64,000 bases of DNA from contig NZ_WRPK01000018.1 in assembly GCF_009755815.1 (NCBI RefSeq), positions 1 to 64,000 of the forward strand. Direction: 5' to 3'. A program made the position numbers and the translations under genes. Positions within the stretch are counted from its first letter, which is position 1; each line of letters begins with the position of its first letter. Origin of the DNA: Flavisphingomonas formosensis (lineage in GTDB: Bacteria; Pseudomonadota; Alphaproteobacteria; Sphingomonadales; Sphingomonadaceae). Positions 24,282-33,650 of this stretch are shown here, in pieces. The notes beneath the pieces are model-generated. The model saw only the letters and a list, made by a program, of their open reading frames with translations. It made no database searches and was not told the DNA's origin.

Positions 24282-27200
24282 CTAGGCGGCCTGCGCAACC
24301 GGGTTCTGATTGCCGGCCTGCGATTCCGCTACTGCGAGTTCCTGGCGATAACGGAGGACGGCTTCCTCCTTTACCGGCCCATATCCGCGGATTTGACCCG
24401 CCAGGGTCAGCAGTTCCACTGCCTTTCCATAGTTTTCTCGAGACAAGGTAGACAGAACTCGCTCAACCAGCTGTTCATATTCCGTGATGAGCGCGCGTTC
24501 CATCCGTCTTTCAGCTGTAAAGCCGAACGGATCGAACATCGTTCCCCTGACTCCCCGGAACCGAGCGAGAAGACGCAGAAGCGGAAGCATCCACCGGCCA
24601 AATTCACGCTTCGCCGGCCTTCCATTTTGCTTTCTTCCCGACAGGAAGGGCGGCGCCATGTTGAAGCTGATCCGCCCACCTTTCTGGAACGTCCGGTCGA
24701 TTTCGGCGCGAAGTTCAGGACTGCTGAGCAGGCGTGCCACTTCATATTCGTCTTTGTAGGCGAGCAGCTTCGCGTAATTGACCGCGAATGCGCGCGCCAG
24801 GCGATCGTCTCCCGGAGACACCAGCCTTTCTGTTTCGCGGACGCGGCTCACGAACGTCCGAAAGCGATCGGCAAGTGCCTGATCCTGATAAGCCACGAGA
24901 TGAGCCGAATGATGCTCCACTTGATCGTCCAGCGTTGCCGGCAGTTCCTCCTGACTGACCGACAAGCCCTCCAGCATGTCGGTCAGCCGCCGCGGCTCTG
25001 CTGCATATAGGCGGCCCAGCCGAAACGCTTTGATATTGAAGGCCACTGCCACGCCGTTCATTGCGATGGCCTCTTCGATCGCGGCCGTGCTGACGGGCAG
25101 AAGGCCCTGTTGTGCGGCGACGCCGACCAAGAACATATTCGTCCCGATACTGTCTCCCAGGAAGGCCAGCGCAAGCCCTGAGGCATCCACCGTCGTGAGC
25201 GCACTCTCGCCTGCAGCGCGCCGCAGCCGGCCGAGCATCAGTGCTGGATTGATCGAAAGATCCCGGTCGAACTGGAAGGCGACGGTCGGCGCCACGTCCG
25301 CGTTCACCACAACATGGGTGCGTCCCGCTCGGATCGTCTCAGCCGAGTCCGGCGCGAGCGCGGCGACCATATCGAAAGCCAGAATCATATCGGCCTCGCC
25401 GCGTCCCACCCGTTGCCCGGCGATAGCGGCATCGCCGCTGCCGATCCGCACATGGCTGAACACCGCGCCGTTCTTCTGAGATAAGCCGGTCATGTCGAAC
25501 AGCGACATGGACTTGCCTTCTAGATGGGCCGCCATTCCCAAAATGGCGCCGACGGTGATGACGCCCGTCCCGCCGATCCCGGCGACCATGAGGTTGAAGG
25601 TGCGATCGAGCGGGGCGAGTGCCGGCGCCGGAAGAGTGGAGAAGACCGCTTCATCGATCGGCAGACTATCGGGCTTGCGAGGTTCCGCGCCGCGAACGGT
25701 CACGAAGGACGGGCAGAAGCCATTGAGACAGCTGAAATCCTTGTTGCAACTGGATTGATCGATGGCACGCTTGCGGCCGAATGCCGTATCGACGGGCACC
25801 AGGCTAACGCAGGTCGACTGCACGGAACAGTCGCCACATCCTTCGCACACGGCCTTCGATATAAACAGCCGCCTGCTCGGGTCGGGAAAGGTGCCGCGCT
25901 TGCGCCGCCGCCGCTTTTCCGCCGCACAGGTCTGTTCGTATATGAGGATCGAACAGCCGGCCGTGTCCCGCAATTCCCTCTGGATGTCGTCCAGACTGTC
26001 GCGGTGAACGATCGTGACGGTTGAAGGAATGTCGGCATTGCGCTTGTGAGCGTCCGGATTGTCGCTGACGATCACGATGCGCGCCACGCCTTCCGCATCG
26101 ACCTGCCGAACGATTTGGGCGACCGAGATCGGCCCGTCCACCGGCTGGCCGCCGGTCATGGCGACCGCATCGTTGTATAGGATCTTGTAGGTAATGTTCA
26201 CCTTGCTCGCGACGGCAGCGCGGATCGCGAGCAGACCCGAATGATAATAGGTCCCGTCGCCCAGATTCTGAAAAATATGCTTCGTCTCGGTAAATGGCGC
26301 AAGACCGAGCCAATTGCCTCCTTCGCCGCCCATCTGCGTCGGCAACAGCGTGACGTCCGGGCGCGCGAAACCGACCATGGCATGACAGCCGATGCCGGTC
26401 ATGCTGAGACTGCCTTCGGGCGTGCGGGTGGACCGGTTATGCGGGCATCCCGAACAGAAGTAGGGCGCGCGCTTCAAGGGAAGGACGCTGTTGGCCGCGC
26501 TGGCGATTGAAAAGCCGCCGATTGCGTCGCGAGCGGCATCCGTGAGCAAACCGAGCGCCTCCATTCGTCCCGCTATCGCTGCGGCGACCGTCACCACGTC
26601 CAGCGGGTCAGTCTGCGACAGAAGGGGGGCCCGGCTTTCGTCATATTTCCCGATCAGACGTGGCCGGATGGCCTCGTTAATGAGGACCGAGGCTATTTGT
26701 TCTTCGAGGAAGGCTCGCTTTTCCTCCACCACGAAGAGCGTCGATTGCCCTTGGGCAAAGGCCTTCACACCCTCGGGCTCCAGCGGCCAGATACAGCCCA
26801 CCTTATAGACAGAAATGCCAGCCTCGCAGGCACCCGCACCATCCAGGCCGAGCAATGTCAGCGCCGCCATGACGTCGCCATAGGCTTTCCCGGCGGTGAC
26901 AATCCCGAGTTGGCGATGGCTCGCATCGATCACGCAGCGATCCAGACGGTTCGCGCGCACGAATGCCCTGATCAGGGGAAGCCGGCGGTGCGCAACCTGC
27001 TCTTCACCAAGGGGGTTATAAGGCCCTCGCTTGATATGAACCGCGCCGACATCCGCACGGATGTCGGCGGGGATGACGGCAGTGAACTTCTCGAACGCGA
27101 CATCGATCGTCGCCGTCTGTTCCGCAGTCTCGTTGACGCATTTCACTCCGACCCAGCTCCCCGAGAATCGGGAAAGGGCAAAGCTCATCAACCCGTAGGA

Positions 27201-27761
27201 GATCAGTTCGGAAACGTCCGAGGGGTAGAGCGAGGGGATGAGATGCGCGGCGAGCGCCTGCTCACTCTGATGCGCCACGGAAGAGGATTTGCCTGGATGG
27301 TCATCGCCGTAGAACAGCACGACACCGCCCTTTGGATGTGCGCCGGTATAATTGCCATGCTTCAATGCGTCGCCGGACCGGTCCACGCCGGGCCCCTTGC
27401 CATACCAGGCAGCGAACACGCCGTCATATTTGGGGCCGGCGATCTGGTCGAACTGCTGCGTGCCGCGCACCGCTGTCGCGGCGATGTCCTCGTTCACGCC
27501 GGGCTGGAAGACGATGTCCGCTGCCTTCAGCCTTTTCCCAACCGACCAGAGAGCATTGTCGACTCCGCCCAGCGGCGAGCCACGATAACCCGTGACGTAG
27601 CCGGCTGTTCGCAGACCCGCCGCCCGATCCAACGCGGCCTGAGCAAGCAGCACGCGGACAATGGCCTGCGAACCGTTGATGACGATGCGCCCCTCATTGC
27701 ACTCCCATTTGTCGTCGAGCGTTACCTCACGAAATAATTGCATGCTCGCGTTCGATCCCAT
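24282..27761 (-). CDS. Indolepyruvate:ferredoxin oxidoreductase, fused alpha-gamma type
   Basis: The 1159-aa enzyme is the fused form found in aerobic proteobacteria. It oxidatively decarboxylates aryl-pyruvates to aryl-acetyl-CoA with thiamine diphosphate and ferredoxin. Order: pyrimidine-binding domain (GYVTGYRGSPLGG, ~55-67), TPP domain (CSGCPHNRSTR and MTGIGCHAMVG, mid-protein), iron-sulfur segment (CEGCGDCSVQSTC), gamma domain with GIGGTGVITVGAILG, and the usual C-terminal domain of unknown function. The length matches the family. It would feed aromatic 2-oxo acids into CoA-linked catabolism. It is transcribed away from the Crp/Fnr gene, with a perfect palindrome between the two. Confidence 0.9.
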   Translation of the reverse strand: MGSNASMQLFREVTLDDKWECNEGRIVINGSQAIVRVLLAQAALDRAAGLRTAGYVTGYRGSPLGGVDNALWSVGKRLKAADIVFQPGVNEDIAATAVRGTQQFDQIAGPKYDGVFAAWYGKGPGVDRSGDALKHGNYTGAHPKGGVVLFYGDDHPGKSSSVAHQSEQALAAHLIPSLYPSDVSELISYGLMSFALSRFSGSWVGVKCVNETAEQTATIDVAFEKFTAVIPADIRADVGAVHIKRGPYNPLGEEQVAHRRLPLIRAFVRANRLDRCVIDASHRQLGIVTAGKAYGDVMAALTLLGLDGAGACEAGISVYKVGCIWPLEPEGVKAFAQGQSTLFVVEEKRAFLEEQIASVLINEAIRPRLIGKYDESRAPLLSQTDPLDVVTVAAAIAGRMEALGLLTDAARDAIGGFSIASAANSVLPLKRAPYFCSGCPHNRSTRTPEGSLSMTGIGCHAMVGFARPDVTLLPTQMGGEGGNWLGLAPFTETKHIFQNLGDGTYYHSGLLAIRAAVASKVNITYKILYNDAVAMTGGQPVDGPISVAQIVRQVDAEGVARIVIVSDNPDAHKRNADIPSTVTIVHRDSLDDIQRELRDTAGCSILIYEQTCAAEKRRRRKRGTFPDPSRRLFISKAVCEGCGDCSVQSTCVSLVPVDTAFGRKRAIDQSSCNKDFSCLNGFCPSFVTVRGAEPRKPDSLPIDEAVFSTLPAPALAPLDRTFNLMVAGIGGTGVITVGAILGMAAHLEGKSMSLFDMTGLSQKNGAVFSHVRIGSGDAAIAGQRVGRGEADMILAFDMVAALAPDSAETIRAGRTHVVVNADVAPTVAFQFDRDLSINPALMLGRLRRAAGESALTTVDASGLALAFLGDSIGTNMFLVGVAAQQGLLPVSTAAIEEAIAMNGVAVAFNIKAFRLGRLYAAEPRRLTDMLEGLSVSQEELPATLDDQVEHHSAHLVAYQDQALADRFRTFVSRVRETERLVSPGDDRLARAFAVNYAKLLAYKDEYEVARLLSSPELRAEIDRTFQKGGRISFNMAPPFLSGRKQNGRPAKREFGRWMLPLLRLLARFRGVRGTMFDPFGFTAERRMERALITEYEQLVERVLSTLSRENYGKAVELLTLAGQIRGYGPVKEEAVLRYRQELAVAESQAGNQNPVAQAA

Positions 27762-27814
27762 CGCTACTATCCTCTCGATTTATGGGAGGACTAGCTCGGC
27801 TATTTTCCCGGCGC

Positions 27815-27830
27815 TGTCGGCTAGCCGACA
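27815..27830. promoter_or_regulatory. Perfect 16-bp palindrome in the divergent promoter
   Basis: TGTCGGCTAGCCGACA is fully self-complementary. It lies 54 bp upstream of the oxidoreductase ATG (27761) and 42 bp upstream of the crp-like ATG (27872). It is a good candidate operator, possibly for the adjacent regulator, although it does not match the TTGAT-N4-ATCAA Fnr or TGTGA Crp consensus. Confidence 0.5.
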
Positions 27831-27871
27831 TCGACATTCATTTTCTTGCGGGAACGGATAGAGACATAAAG

Positions 27872-28552
27872 ATGACCGCTGCCCCCTCCCCGTTCGATAT
27901 GACCCAGTGGTTGCCGGAAGGCGCATGCCGAGCATTCCACGCCGCGACGCGACGCATCCGGTATGCGCAAGGAGAACTCATCTACAGCCAGGGTGATATC
28001 GGAAACGCCATGTATCGTCTTCTGAGCGGCGCCGTGCGGCTGTCGGTGGCGCGCGCGGACGGTCGCGAACTGCTATATCTTTTGTTTCAGCCCGGCGACT
28101 GTTTCGGTGTGAGTTCGCTGGTCGATGGCGGCCCGCTTCCGCAAACAGCGGAAGCTGCGGAAGACATCGAAATGGAAGTCCTGAGCAAAACCGCCTTCAT
28201 GACGTTGCGCGCGCAGGATCGCGCGTTCGAAGACGCTCTTCTGCGTCTGACTACGGCGCATATGCGCGCACTTAGTGCATTCTTCGCAAATGCGCATCTC
28301 GAAGATCTTTCCGCGCGTATCGCGGGCCGAATCCTCGCGGCCGCGCAAGGATTTGGCGAATCTACCGGTGACGGCATCAGCTTGACGATCACCCTGTCGC
28401 AGTCCGAGTTAGCCAGGATGGTCGGTGGCTCACGGCAGTCCGTAAACAAGATATTGCAGCAATTCCATCGGGAAGGCTTGTTGGGCACGACCGGCGGACG
28501 ACTGATTATTCACTCAACCGCGGGTCTGAAGGCCAAACTGACACCCGAGTGA
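27872..28552 (+). CDS. Crp/Fnr-family transcriptional regulator
   Basis: The 226-aa protein has a cyclic-nucleotide-binding fold (YSQGDIGNAMYRLLSGAVRLS and LFQPGDCFGVSSLVDGGPLP) and a winged helix with SQSELARMVGGSRQSVNKIL. It lacks the N-terminal cysteine cluster of Fnr, so oxygen sensing by an iron-sulfur cluster is not expected. The ATG at 27872 gives the family's usual length; an ATG at 27782 would add 30 poorly conserved residues. It probably controls the divergent oxidoreductase. Confidence 0.85.
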   Translation: MTAAPSPFDMTQWLPEGACRAFHAATRRIRYAQGELIYSQGDIGNAMYRLLSGAVRLSVARADGRELLYLLFQPGDCFGVSSLVDGGPLPQTAEAAEDIEMEVLSKTAFMTLRAQDRAFEDALLRLTTAHMRALSAFFANAHLEDLSARIAGRILAAAQGFGESTGDGISLTITLSQSELARMVGGSRQSVNKILQQFHREGLLGTTGGRLIIHSTAGLKAKLTPE

Positions 28553-28621
28553 TCCGAACCTGCTTTTCTTGACATATACTGTGGATCGACCGCGTCGATC
28601 CGCGCGGCTGGTGACGGAGTG

Positions 28622-29407
28622 TCAGGCAGCCGTCAGGCCACCGTCCACGAGGAACAAACCGCCCGTCGTGTGGCCGGATCGATCCGAACAAAGGAACGCA
28701 ACCATCTCGCCGACCTCCTCCGCTGTCGCGAACCTGCCTTGCGGGATCATGCTCGCCGCATGGGCGAGAATCGCTTCGTCCCCGCCGACCAGCCTGCGCG
28801 GCATTGCCGTGTCGACCGCGCCGGGAAGGACCGCGTTTACGCGGATGTTGTCCTTAACATAGTCAAGTGCGACGGCTTTGGTCAGTCCGGTGATCGCGTG
28901 CTTTGCCATGACATAAGGCGCCGCTCCGGCGGAGCCGACGATGCCGGCCGTCGAGGACATATTCACGATAGCGCCACCCCGGTTCTTCAGCAGGAGCGGA
29001 ATTTCAGCGCGAAGGCAGTTCCAAGTTCCCCGGATATTCACGTCAATAATGCGCTCATATTCGCTAAGCGGGTAGTCCTTGAAGGGCTGGTAAACGCCGA
29101 TATGACCCGCATTGTTGAAGGCGATGTCAAGCCTGCCGAAGCTCTCTTCCGCATGCGCGACCATCGCCTCGCACTCCTCGGCCTTCGCGACATTGGCGGC
29201 GAAGAACGACGCTTCTCCTCCTGCATCAACGATCTCCTTGCGAATGGCCTCGCCAAGATCCCTGTCGACATCGCTGAGGATGAGCCGAGCGCCCTCGCGC
29301 GCGAAGATCCGAGCCGTCGTGCTGCCGATGCCTCCGCCGGCGCCGGTAATCAGGGCGACCTTGCCTTCAAGCAACAGGCGGGGCTCGTTTACCTTCACGT
29401 CAGGCAT
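28622..29407 (-). CDS. Short-chain dehydrogenase/reductase
   Basis: The 261-aa classical SDR has ITGAGGGIGS (cofactor loop, ~20-29), NNAG (~99-102), the catalytic Ser in NMSSTAG and YVMAK. LILSDVD at the second strand end (Asp) suggests NAD(H) preference. Substrate unknown. The ATG at 29407 overlaps the end of the flavin monooxygenase gene by eight bases, so the two are co-transcribed. It would oxidise or reduce a hydroxyl/carbonyl intermediate in the same pathway. Confidence 0.88.
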   Translation of the reverse strand: MPDVKVNEPRLLLEGKVALITGAGGGIGSTTARIFAREGARLILSDVDRDLGEAIRKEIVDAGGEASFFAANVAKAEECEAMVAHAEESFGRLDIAFNNAGHIGVYQPFKDYPLSEYERIIDVNIRGTWNCLRAEIPLLLKNRGGAIVNMSSTAGIVGSAGAAPYVMAKHAITGLTKAVALDYVKDNIRVNAVLPGAVDTAMPRRLVGGDEAILAHAASMIPQGRFATAEEVGEMVAFLCSDRSGHTTGGLFLVDGGLTAA

Positions 29408-30488
29408 GCAACCCGGCCTTGCGAAGCAGGGGCATCACCTCGTCCCCGAAGAACTTCAACTCGCTCTGATAATCGAACATGCCTATCGCGAGACCTTCCG
29501 TGCCGGCCTCCGCAAGCTCTCCCATCTGCTCGACGACCTGCTCCGGCGTGCCGACGATGGCGATGCCGCCCGTGCTGTTCACCATCAGCTCGCGATGCTC
29601 CAGCATGATGTCATCATAGGATTGGGTATTCTGCCCCATCATGGTCAGCATCGTTTCGACGCCCTTCCGGTCGGCCGCTTCCAGAATCTTCTGCTGCCGG
29701 TCCTTCGCTTCTTTCTCGGTGGGCGCGCAGGATACCTGCACCATGTTGACCACACCCATTTCGCGTCCATAGCGCTCGCGGGCCATTCCCTTCGCCTTTT
29801 TCACATAATCGCGCGTTTTGTCGACGGTGTGGGCCGTCGCAAAATTGAAGTCGCAATATTTCGCGGAAAAATCAAGTCCGGCATCGGAAGAGCCCGCATT
29901 GATCAACAGAGGTTTTTCGATCGGCTTCGGCTTTGATAGCACACCCTGAGCCTTAAAATGTTTGCTTTCGTGATCAAACGGCTCAGTTTCAGTCCAGATT
30001 CTTTCCAGCAGATCGAGCCATTCATGGCCATAGCCGTAGCGATCCTCATGCGAAACAAAGCCAAGGCCGAACTGGTTGAGTTCGGGCGGATACCAGCCCA
30101 TCACTACATTTAGCGCGGCACGGCCGCCAGAGATATGATCGAGCGTCGCCACCGCCTTGGCGGCGAAAGTCGGATGCACGATCGGAACGTGCACTGTCGA
30201 CGTCACCGTTATGCTCTTGGTCTGCGCTGCGATGCCGGCAGCCCAGGTCAAAGTCTCGTAAGAGGTTCCCCAGAAATCCGTCTCGCCGCCCATGCCGCGC
30301 CATTTCGAAATGGGCACGACGAACTCCATGCCGATCTCTTCAGCGAGCTTAGCGATCGAGGAGGTCTGGCCCCAGCTCACATGATAATCGCGATCGAGCG
30401 TGCTCGGGTTCGTTCCTCCCGAACAATTGAAGGCGAACATACCCAGCTTGAGACGGCTTGGGGAATTTCGAAGTGAATGGCCAGACAT
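29400..30488 (-). CDS. Flavin-dependent LLM monooxygenase, RutA-like
   Basis: The 362-aa luciferase-fold protein resembles pyrimidine oxygenase RutA (E. coli, about 360-380 aa) in SKWRGMGGETDFWG, LNVVMGWYPPELNQFG and INAGSSDAGLDFSAKY. RutA opens the uracil ring using reduced FMN and O2. Here the neighbour is an isochorismatase-fold protein, as in the rut operon (rutB), but no other rut gene is present, so a different heterocycle or amide is possible. AGGAGA precedes ATG 30488. It needs a flavin reductase, and none is encoded next to it. Confidence 0.82.
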   Translation of the reverse strand: MSGHSLRNSPSRLKLGMFAFNCSGGTNPSTLDRDYHVSWGQTSSIAKLAEEIGMEFVVPISKWRGMGGETDFWGTSYETLTWAAGIAAQTKSITVTSTVHVPIVHPTFAAKAVATLDHISGGRAALNVVMGWYPPELNQFGLGFVSHEDRYGYGHEWLDLLERIWTETEPFDHESKHFKAQGVLSKPKPIEKPLLINAGSSDAGLDFSAKYCDFNFATAHTVDKTRDYVKKAKGMARERYGREMGVVNMVQVSCAPTEKEAKDRQQKILEAADRKGVETMLTMMGQNTQSYDDIMLEHRELMVNSTGGIAIVGTPEQVVEQMGELAEAGTEGLAIGMFDYQSELKFFGDEVMPLLRKAGLHA

Positions 30489-30556
30489 GCATAGTCTCCT
30501 AATCGGCGTTCTATCCGCCCCGGCGTCTTTGAAGCGCCCAGGTTACGGCTTCCGCT

Positions 30557-31120
30557 TTATTTGAGCTCGACGTTGGACACAGTCGTAATCCGGCCAATCT
30601 GCGGCAGGATCGCGCCAATCGAAACATTTTGCAGATCGGGCGAAAGGGTTGCGGTCGCATCTTCCGGCACGACCACTTCGTAGCCCAATTCATAAGCTTG
30701 GCGAGCCGTCGATTCGACTCCGAAGTTGGTCGCGATCCCGCCAATCACGACAGACTTGATGCCGCGGCGGCGCAGTTGAAGATCAAGTTCGGTGCCATAA
30801 AAGGCGCCCCATTGCCGTTTTGTGATTCGAATATCCCCGTCGCTGGCCAAACCCTCCACGATCTCGGAGAAATCAGGCGCGTAGCCGCCTGGGGGACTGA
30901 AGCTCTGATCGACAGGCTGCTGCAGCGCATCACCGAAATCAGCGGAAAATCCGACATTCACGATAACGACTGGCGCACCAGCATCGCGAAATCGCTGCGC
31001 CAAGCCGGATGCCGCGGAAACGACCTCCGTGCCCGAACGCGGAGCCAGAGGAAGATTGACGATCCCCTTCTGAAGATCGATCAGGACGAGGGCAGAGGTT
31101 TTTGCTGAAATTTCTAGCAA
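30557..31120 (-). CDS. Isochorismatase-fold protein lacking the catalytic Cys (YecD-like)
   Basis: The 187-aa protein starts at TTG 31120 with GGAGA upstream. It keeps the family Asp (LVLIDLQ, D15) and Lys (TKRQWG, K101), but the loop that carries the catalytic cysteine reads ATNFGVESTARQA, with Gly134 in its place. E. coli YecD has the same ATN.GVESTAR form. Hydrolysis by a thiol intermediate is therefore unlikely. It is the first gene of an operon with the RutA-like monooxygenase and the SDR, so the three probably act on one substrate. Confidence 0.8.
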   Translation of the reverse strand: MLEISAKTSALVLIDLQKGIVNLPLAPRSGTEVVSAASGLAQRFRDAGAPVVIVNVGFSADFGDALQQPVDQSFSPPGGYAPDFSEIVEGLASDGDIRITKRQWGAFYGTELDLQLRRRGIKSVVIGGIATNFGVESTARQAYELGYEVVVPEDATATLSPDLQNVSIGAILPQIGRITTVSNVELK

Positions 31121-31472
31121 CTCATATCTCCAGAGCCATTAAACATTATTCGATGTTGTCATTCCGTGAAGGGGCATCGGTCGATTGGGCAAGATCACCC
31201 CACAACCAGCCGAATCGCCTCTGCGTTTGGCGCCCCCGTATGCCGACAAACGCGAAATCTTCATTTCGATGGGTGACGGGTCACAGTCTGGCCGAAGTCA
31301 ATCCCTCTTCCCAAATTGCCCCTCCCAGACCGCCCCAGTCCACTATGGACAGGCTTCATCTTGCGGTTCAGACTGCGCGCGAGTGGCCAGCCGGGGCCGC
31401 TCCGTTCGTCTTCCCTTTCCCGTACTTTTATACGACGTAAGGCGGCAACGCGTCTAATATATATCGTTGCGC

Positions 31473-31491
31473 TATTGATAACTATGCAATA
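31473..31491. promoter_or_regulatory. LysR-type box candidate
   Basis: TATTGATAACTATGCAATA has 5-bp inverted arms around nine bases (TTG-N9-CAA). It lies in the 592-bp divergent gap between the isochorismatase-like gene and the F420-type oxidoreductase gene. The rest of this gap shows no gene. The cognate regulator could be the LysR gene at 36884, which is unproven. Confidence 0.35.
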
Positions 31492-31635
31492 TCGATCTGA
31501 AGCAGGGAGCGAAGGCGGGTCTTCCCAGGCGCCAATCCGCTTCGCAGCTGCGCATTTTTCGTCTCTTATCGTTGCCGCTTCGACGATCGGCTGCCGCCGT
31601 TCGTGTCGTCGATATCTGCCCGCTATCGAACCGCC

Positions 31636-31651
31636 TCCAATAGTTATTGGA
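31636..31651. promoter_or_regulatory. Near-perfect palindrome before the F420-type oxidoreductase
   Basis: TCCAATAGTTATTGGA has 7-bp perfect arms around two bases, 62 bp before the GTG at 31713. Its flanking TTGGACG half-site resembles the 18-bp operators of the 44-55 kb block, but the spacing between halves is two bases longer. Confidence 0.35.
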
Positions 31652-31712
31652 CGCCTCCGCAGAGGATCGCGACAAAGCCGCCATCAATCAAACTGCAGAG
31701 GCAGATTTAATC

Positions 31713-32741
31713 GTGGCGAAGATCGACGAGATTCTACTTGGTCCTCTGGGAGATGTGGGCGAACAGGCCGCTGCCGCTGAAGCGCAGGGCGTCGATGGCG
31801 TGTGGATCACTGAATTGTCGGAAGATCCCTTCCTCTACGCCACCAGAGCGCTGGAACATACATCCGGTATCACGGTCGGCACCAGTGTCGCGGTCGCCTT
31901 GGCGCGCAGCCCGATGAACGTCGCCTATATGGGCTATGCCCTGAACAGATTTTCCAAGGGACGCTTCATCCTAGGTCTGGGCGCGCAAGTTCGGACCCAG
32001 ATAGAGGATCGCTTTGGCATGCCCTATGGCGAGCCGACCGCGCGGATGGCCGAATATGTGCAGGCGCTGCGCACGATCTGGACAGCCTGGGAAACAGGGA
32101 CGCCTCTCAATTTCCAGGGAAAATATTATCGGCATACCAGCATGGAGCCACTCTTCACCCCGCCTGTCAGCCCTTACGGACCTCCCAAAGTCTATATGGC
32201 TGCCGTCAATCCGGGCATGGTGAAGGTCGCGGCCGAGGTCGCCGACGGCATGATACCGATGCTGACGCCGCCTCGATATCTTCGCGAAGTGCTGATGCCC
32301 ATCATCGACAAGGGACTTGCATCAGGCAACCGCAGGCGCGACCAATTCGAAATATGCCTCATGTCCGGATATTTCACAGGCATGTACCCCGTGGAAACGG
32401 CCGACGAGTTAAAGGACGCGCTGGATACACAGAGGAAACGGGCGCCATATTATTTCAGCGTGCCCAACTACGCATCGATGCTTGAACTCTACGGTTACAA
32501 GGATTTGCAACCCGCCTTGCACGAAGTCCGCTACAGCGATCTTCCCGAAATGGAGAAGTGGGAACGAATGGCCGACATGATTCCCGACGGCCTGCTGATG
32601 GAAGTTGGCACTTATGCCGCGGCCGCCGACCTGCCATCGGAAATGAACGAGCGTTTCGGCGGAATGGTGGATCGCTACCTGATGGGCGGAGGAAATCCCT
32701 TCATCGCGTCTCCGGCCGAATTGCGGAAGAACCTTCGGTAG
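31713..32741 (+). CDS. F420-type LLM oxidoreductase (TIGR03617-like)
   Basis: The 342-aa TIM-barrel protein is of the luciferase-like class whose best-known members use coenzyme F420. Seen: KIDEILLGPL at the start, DGVWITELSEDPFL, GTSVAVALARSPM and GRFILGLGAQVRTQIE. GTG 31713 is chosen because family members begin just before KID; a TTG at 31647 would add 22 residues. F420-dependent hydride transfer is inferred from family and from the two F420-related genes downstream. Substrate unknown. Confidence 0.78.
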   Translation: MAKIDEILLGPLGDVGEQAAAAEAQGVDGVWITELSEDPFLYATRALEHTSGITVGTSVAVALARSPMNVAYMGYALNRFSKGRFILGLGAQVRTQIEDRFGMPYGEPTARMAEYVQALRTIWTAWETGTPLNFQGKYYRHTSMEPLFTPPVSPYGPPKVYMAAVNPGMVKVAAEVADGMIPMLTPPRYLREVLMPIIDKGLASGNRRRDQFEICLMSGYFTGMYPVETADELKDALDTQRKRAPYYFSVPNYASMLELYGYKDLQPALHEVRYSDLPEMEKWERMADMIPDGLLMEVGTYAAAADLPSEMNERFGGMVDRYLMGGGNPFIASPAELRKNLR

Positions 32742-32776
32742 ATCACCGGCGATCCATCCTTGTCCGTTCCGTTGAG

Positions 32777-33649
32777 ATGAACACCATGACTGTCTTCAAT
32801 CCGCAAATGTCTTCCAGCGCCGCCTTTTCCATTTTGGCGATGACGCCTTTGTCGGAACTGATGGCGCTAGCGGAGCGTGCGACGATCGGTCATCATGGCG
32901 GGATCGTCAACTACTCGCGTAAGGTTTTCATCCCTCTCACGCGGCTGTGCAGGGATCCCTTGGAAATCCAGCATGGCCCGCAAAGCCTAAACGAACCCCT
33001 CGAAACCTATCTTTCGCGATTGAAGGCGGCTGGCTTGTCCACCCTGCCAGGTACCGCGGCGGAAATTCTAGACGACGATGTGCGCGCCATCATCTGTCCC
33101 GACAAGGTGACAGCCCGGGAATTGCTGGATGTCATGCGCACGGCACATGAAGTTGGCCTGCAGTCCACTGCGACGATCATGTTCGGCCATGTCGACGGCT
33201 ATGAACACTGGGCGCGGCATCTGCTCGCCATCCGCGATTTGCAAGAGGAGACCGGTGGCTTCACAGAGTTTGTGCCCTTGCCATTTGTCCATATGGAAGC
33301 CCCGATATGGCGCAGCGGAAAGGCGCGGTCGGGCCCCAGTTTCCGCGAGGCGCTGCTGATGCATGCTATCACGCGCCTCGCGCTTCATCCGCTCATTCCA
33401 AATATCCAGGCGAGCTGGGTCAAGATGGGGCGGGAGGGCGTCGCTTCGGCCCTGCGTGCCGGCGTCAACGATCTGGGCGGTACCCTGATGGACGAATCGA
33501 TTACGCACGCGGCCGAAGGCCAGCACGGGCAACCACGCGGCATCGAGGAAATGACGACGATCGCCGCGTGCGCCGGCCGGCCGCTGCGGCAACGGACGAC
33601 AACCTATGGCGTGGTTCCCGCGTCACAATTTCAGATGGCAGGTTCATGA
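32777..33649 (+). pseudogene. fbiC: FO synthase (FbiC/CofGH) with large internal deletion
   Basis: FbiC (about 850 aa) joins two radical-SAM halves, CofG and CofH, and makes the F420 chromophore precursor FO. This open frame has only 290 aa. Residues 1-60 match the CofG start (NYSRKVFIPLTRLCRD). At about residue 61 (near 32957) it jumps in frame to the late part of CofH (PLEIQHGPQSL, TLPGTAAEILDD, ATIMFGHVD, GGTLMDESI). Both iron-sulfur CxxxCxxC motifs are lost except a single Cys58, so FO synthesis is not possible. The frame stays open, so it may still be translated. Whether another fbiC exists in the genome cannot be seen here. Confidence 0.82.
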
Positions 33650-33650
33650 G

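Noticed and set aside
29400-31120. Complete rut (uracil degradation) operon
   Set aside because: Only RutA-like and isochorismatase-like genes are present; rutC-rutG are absent, and the isochorismatase lacks Cys.
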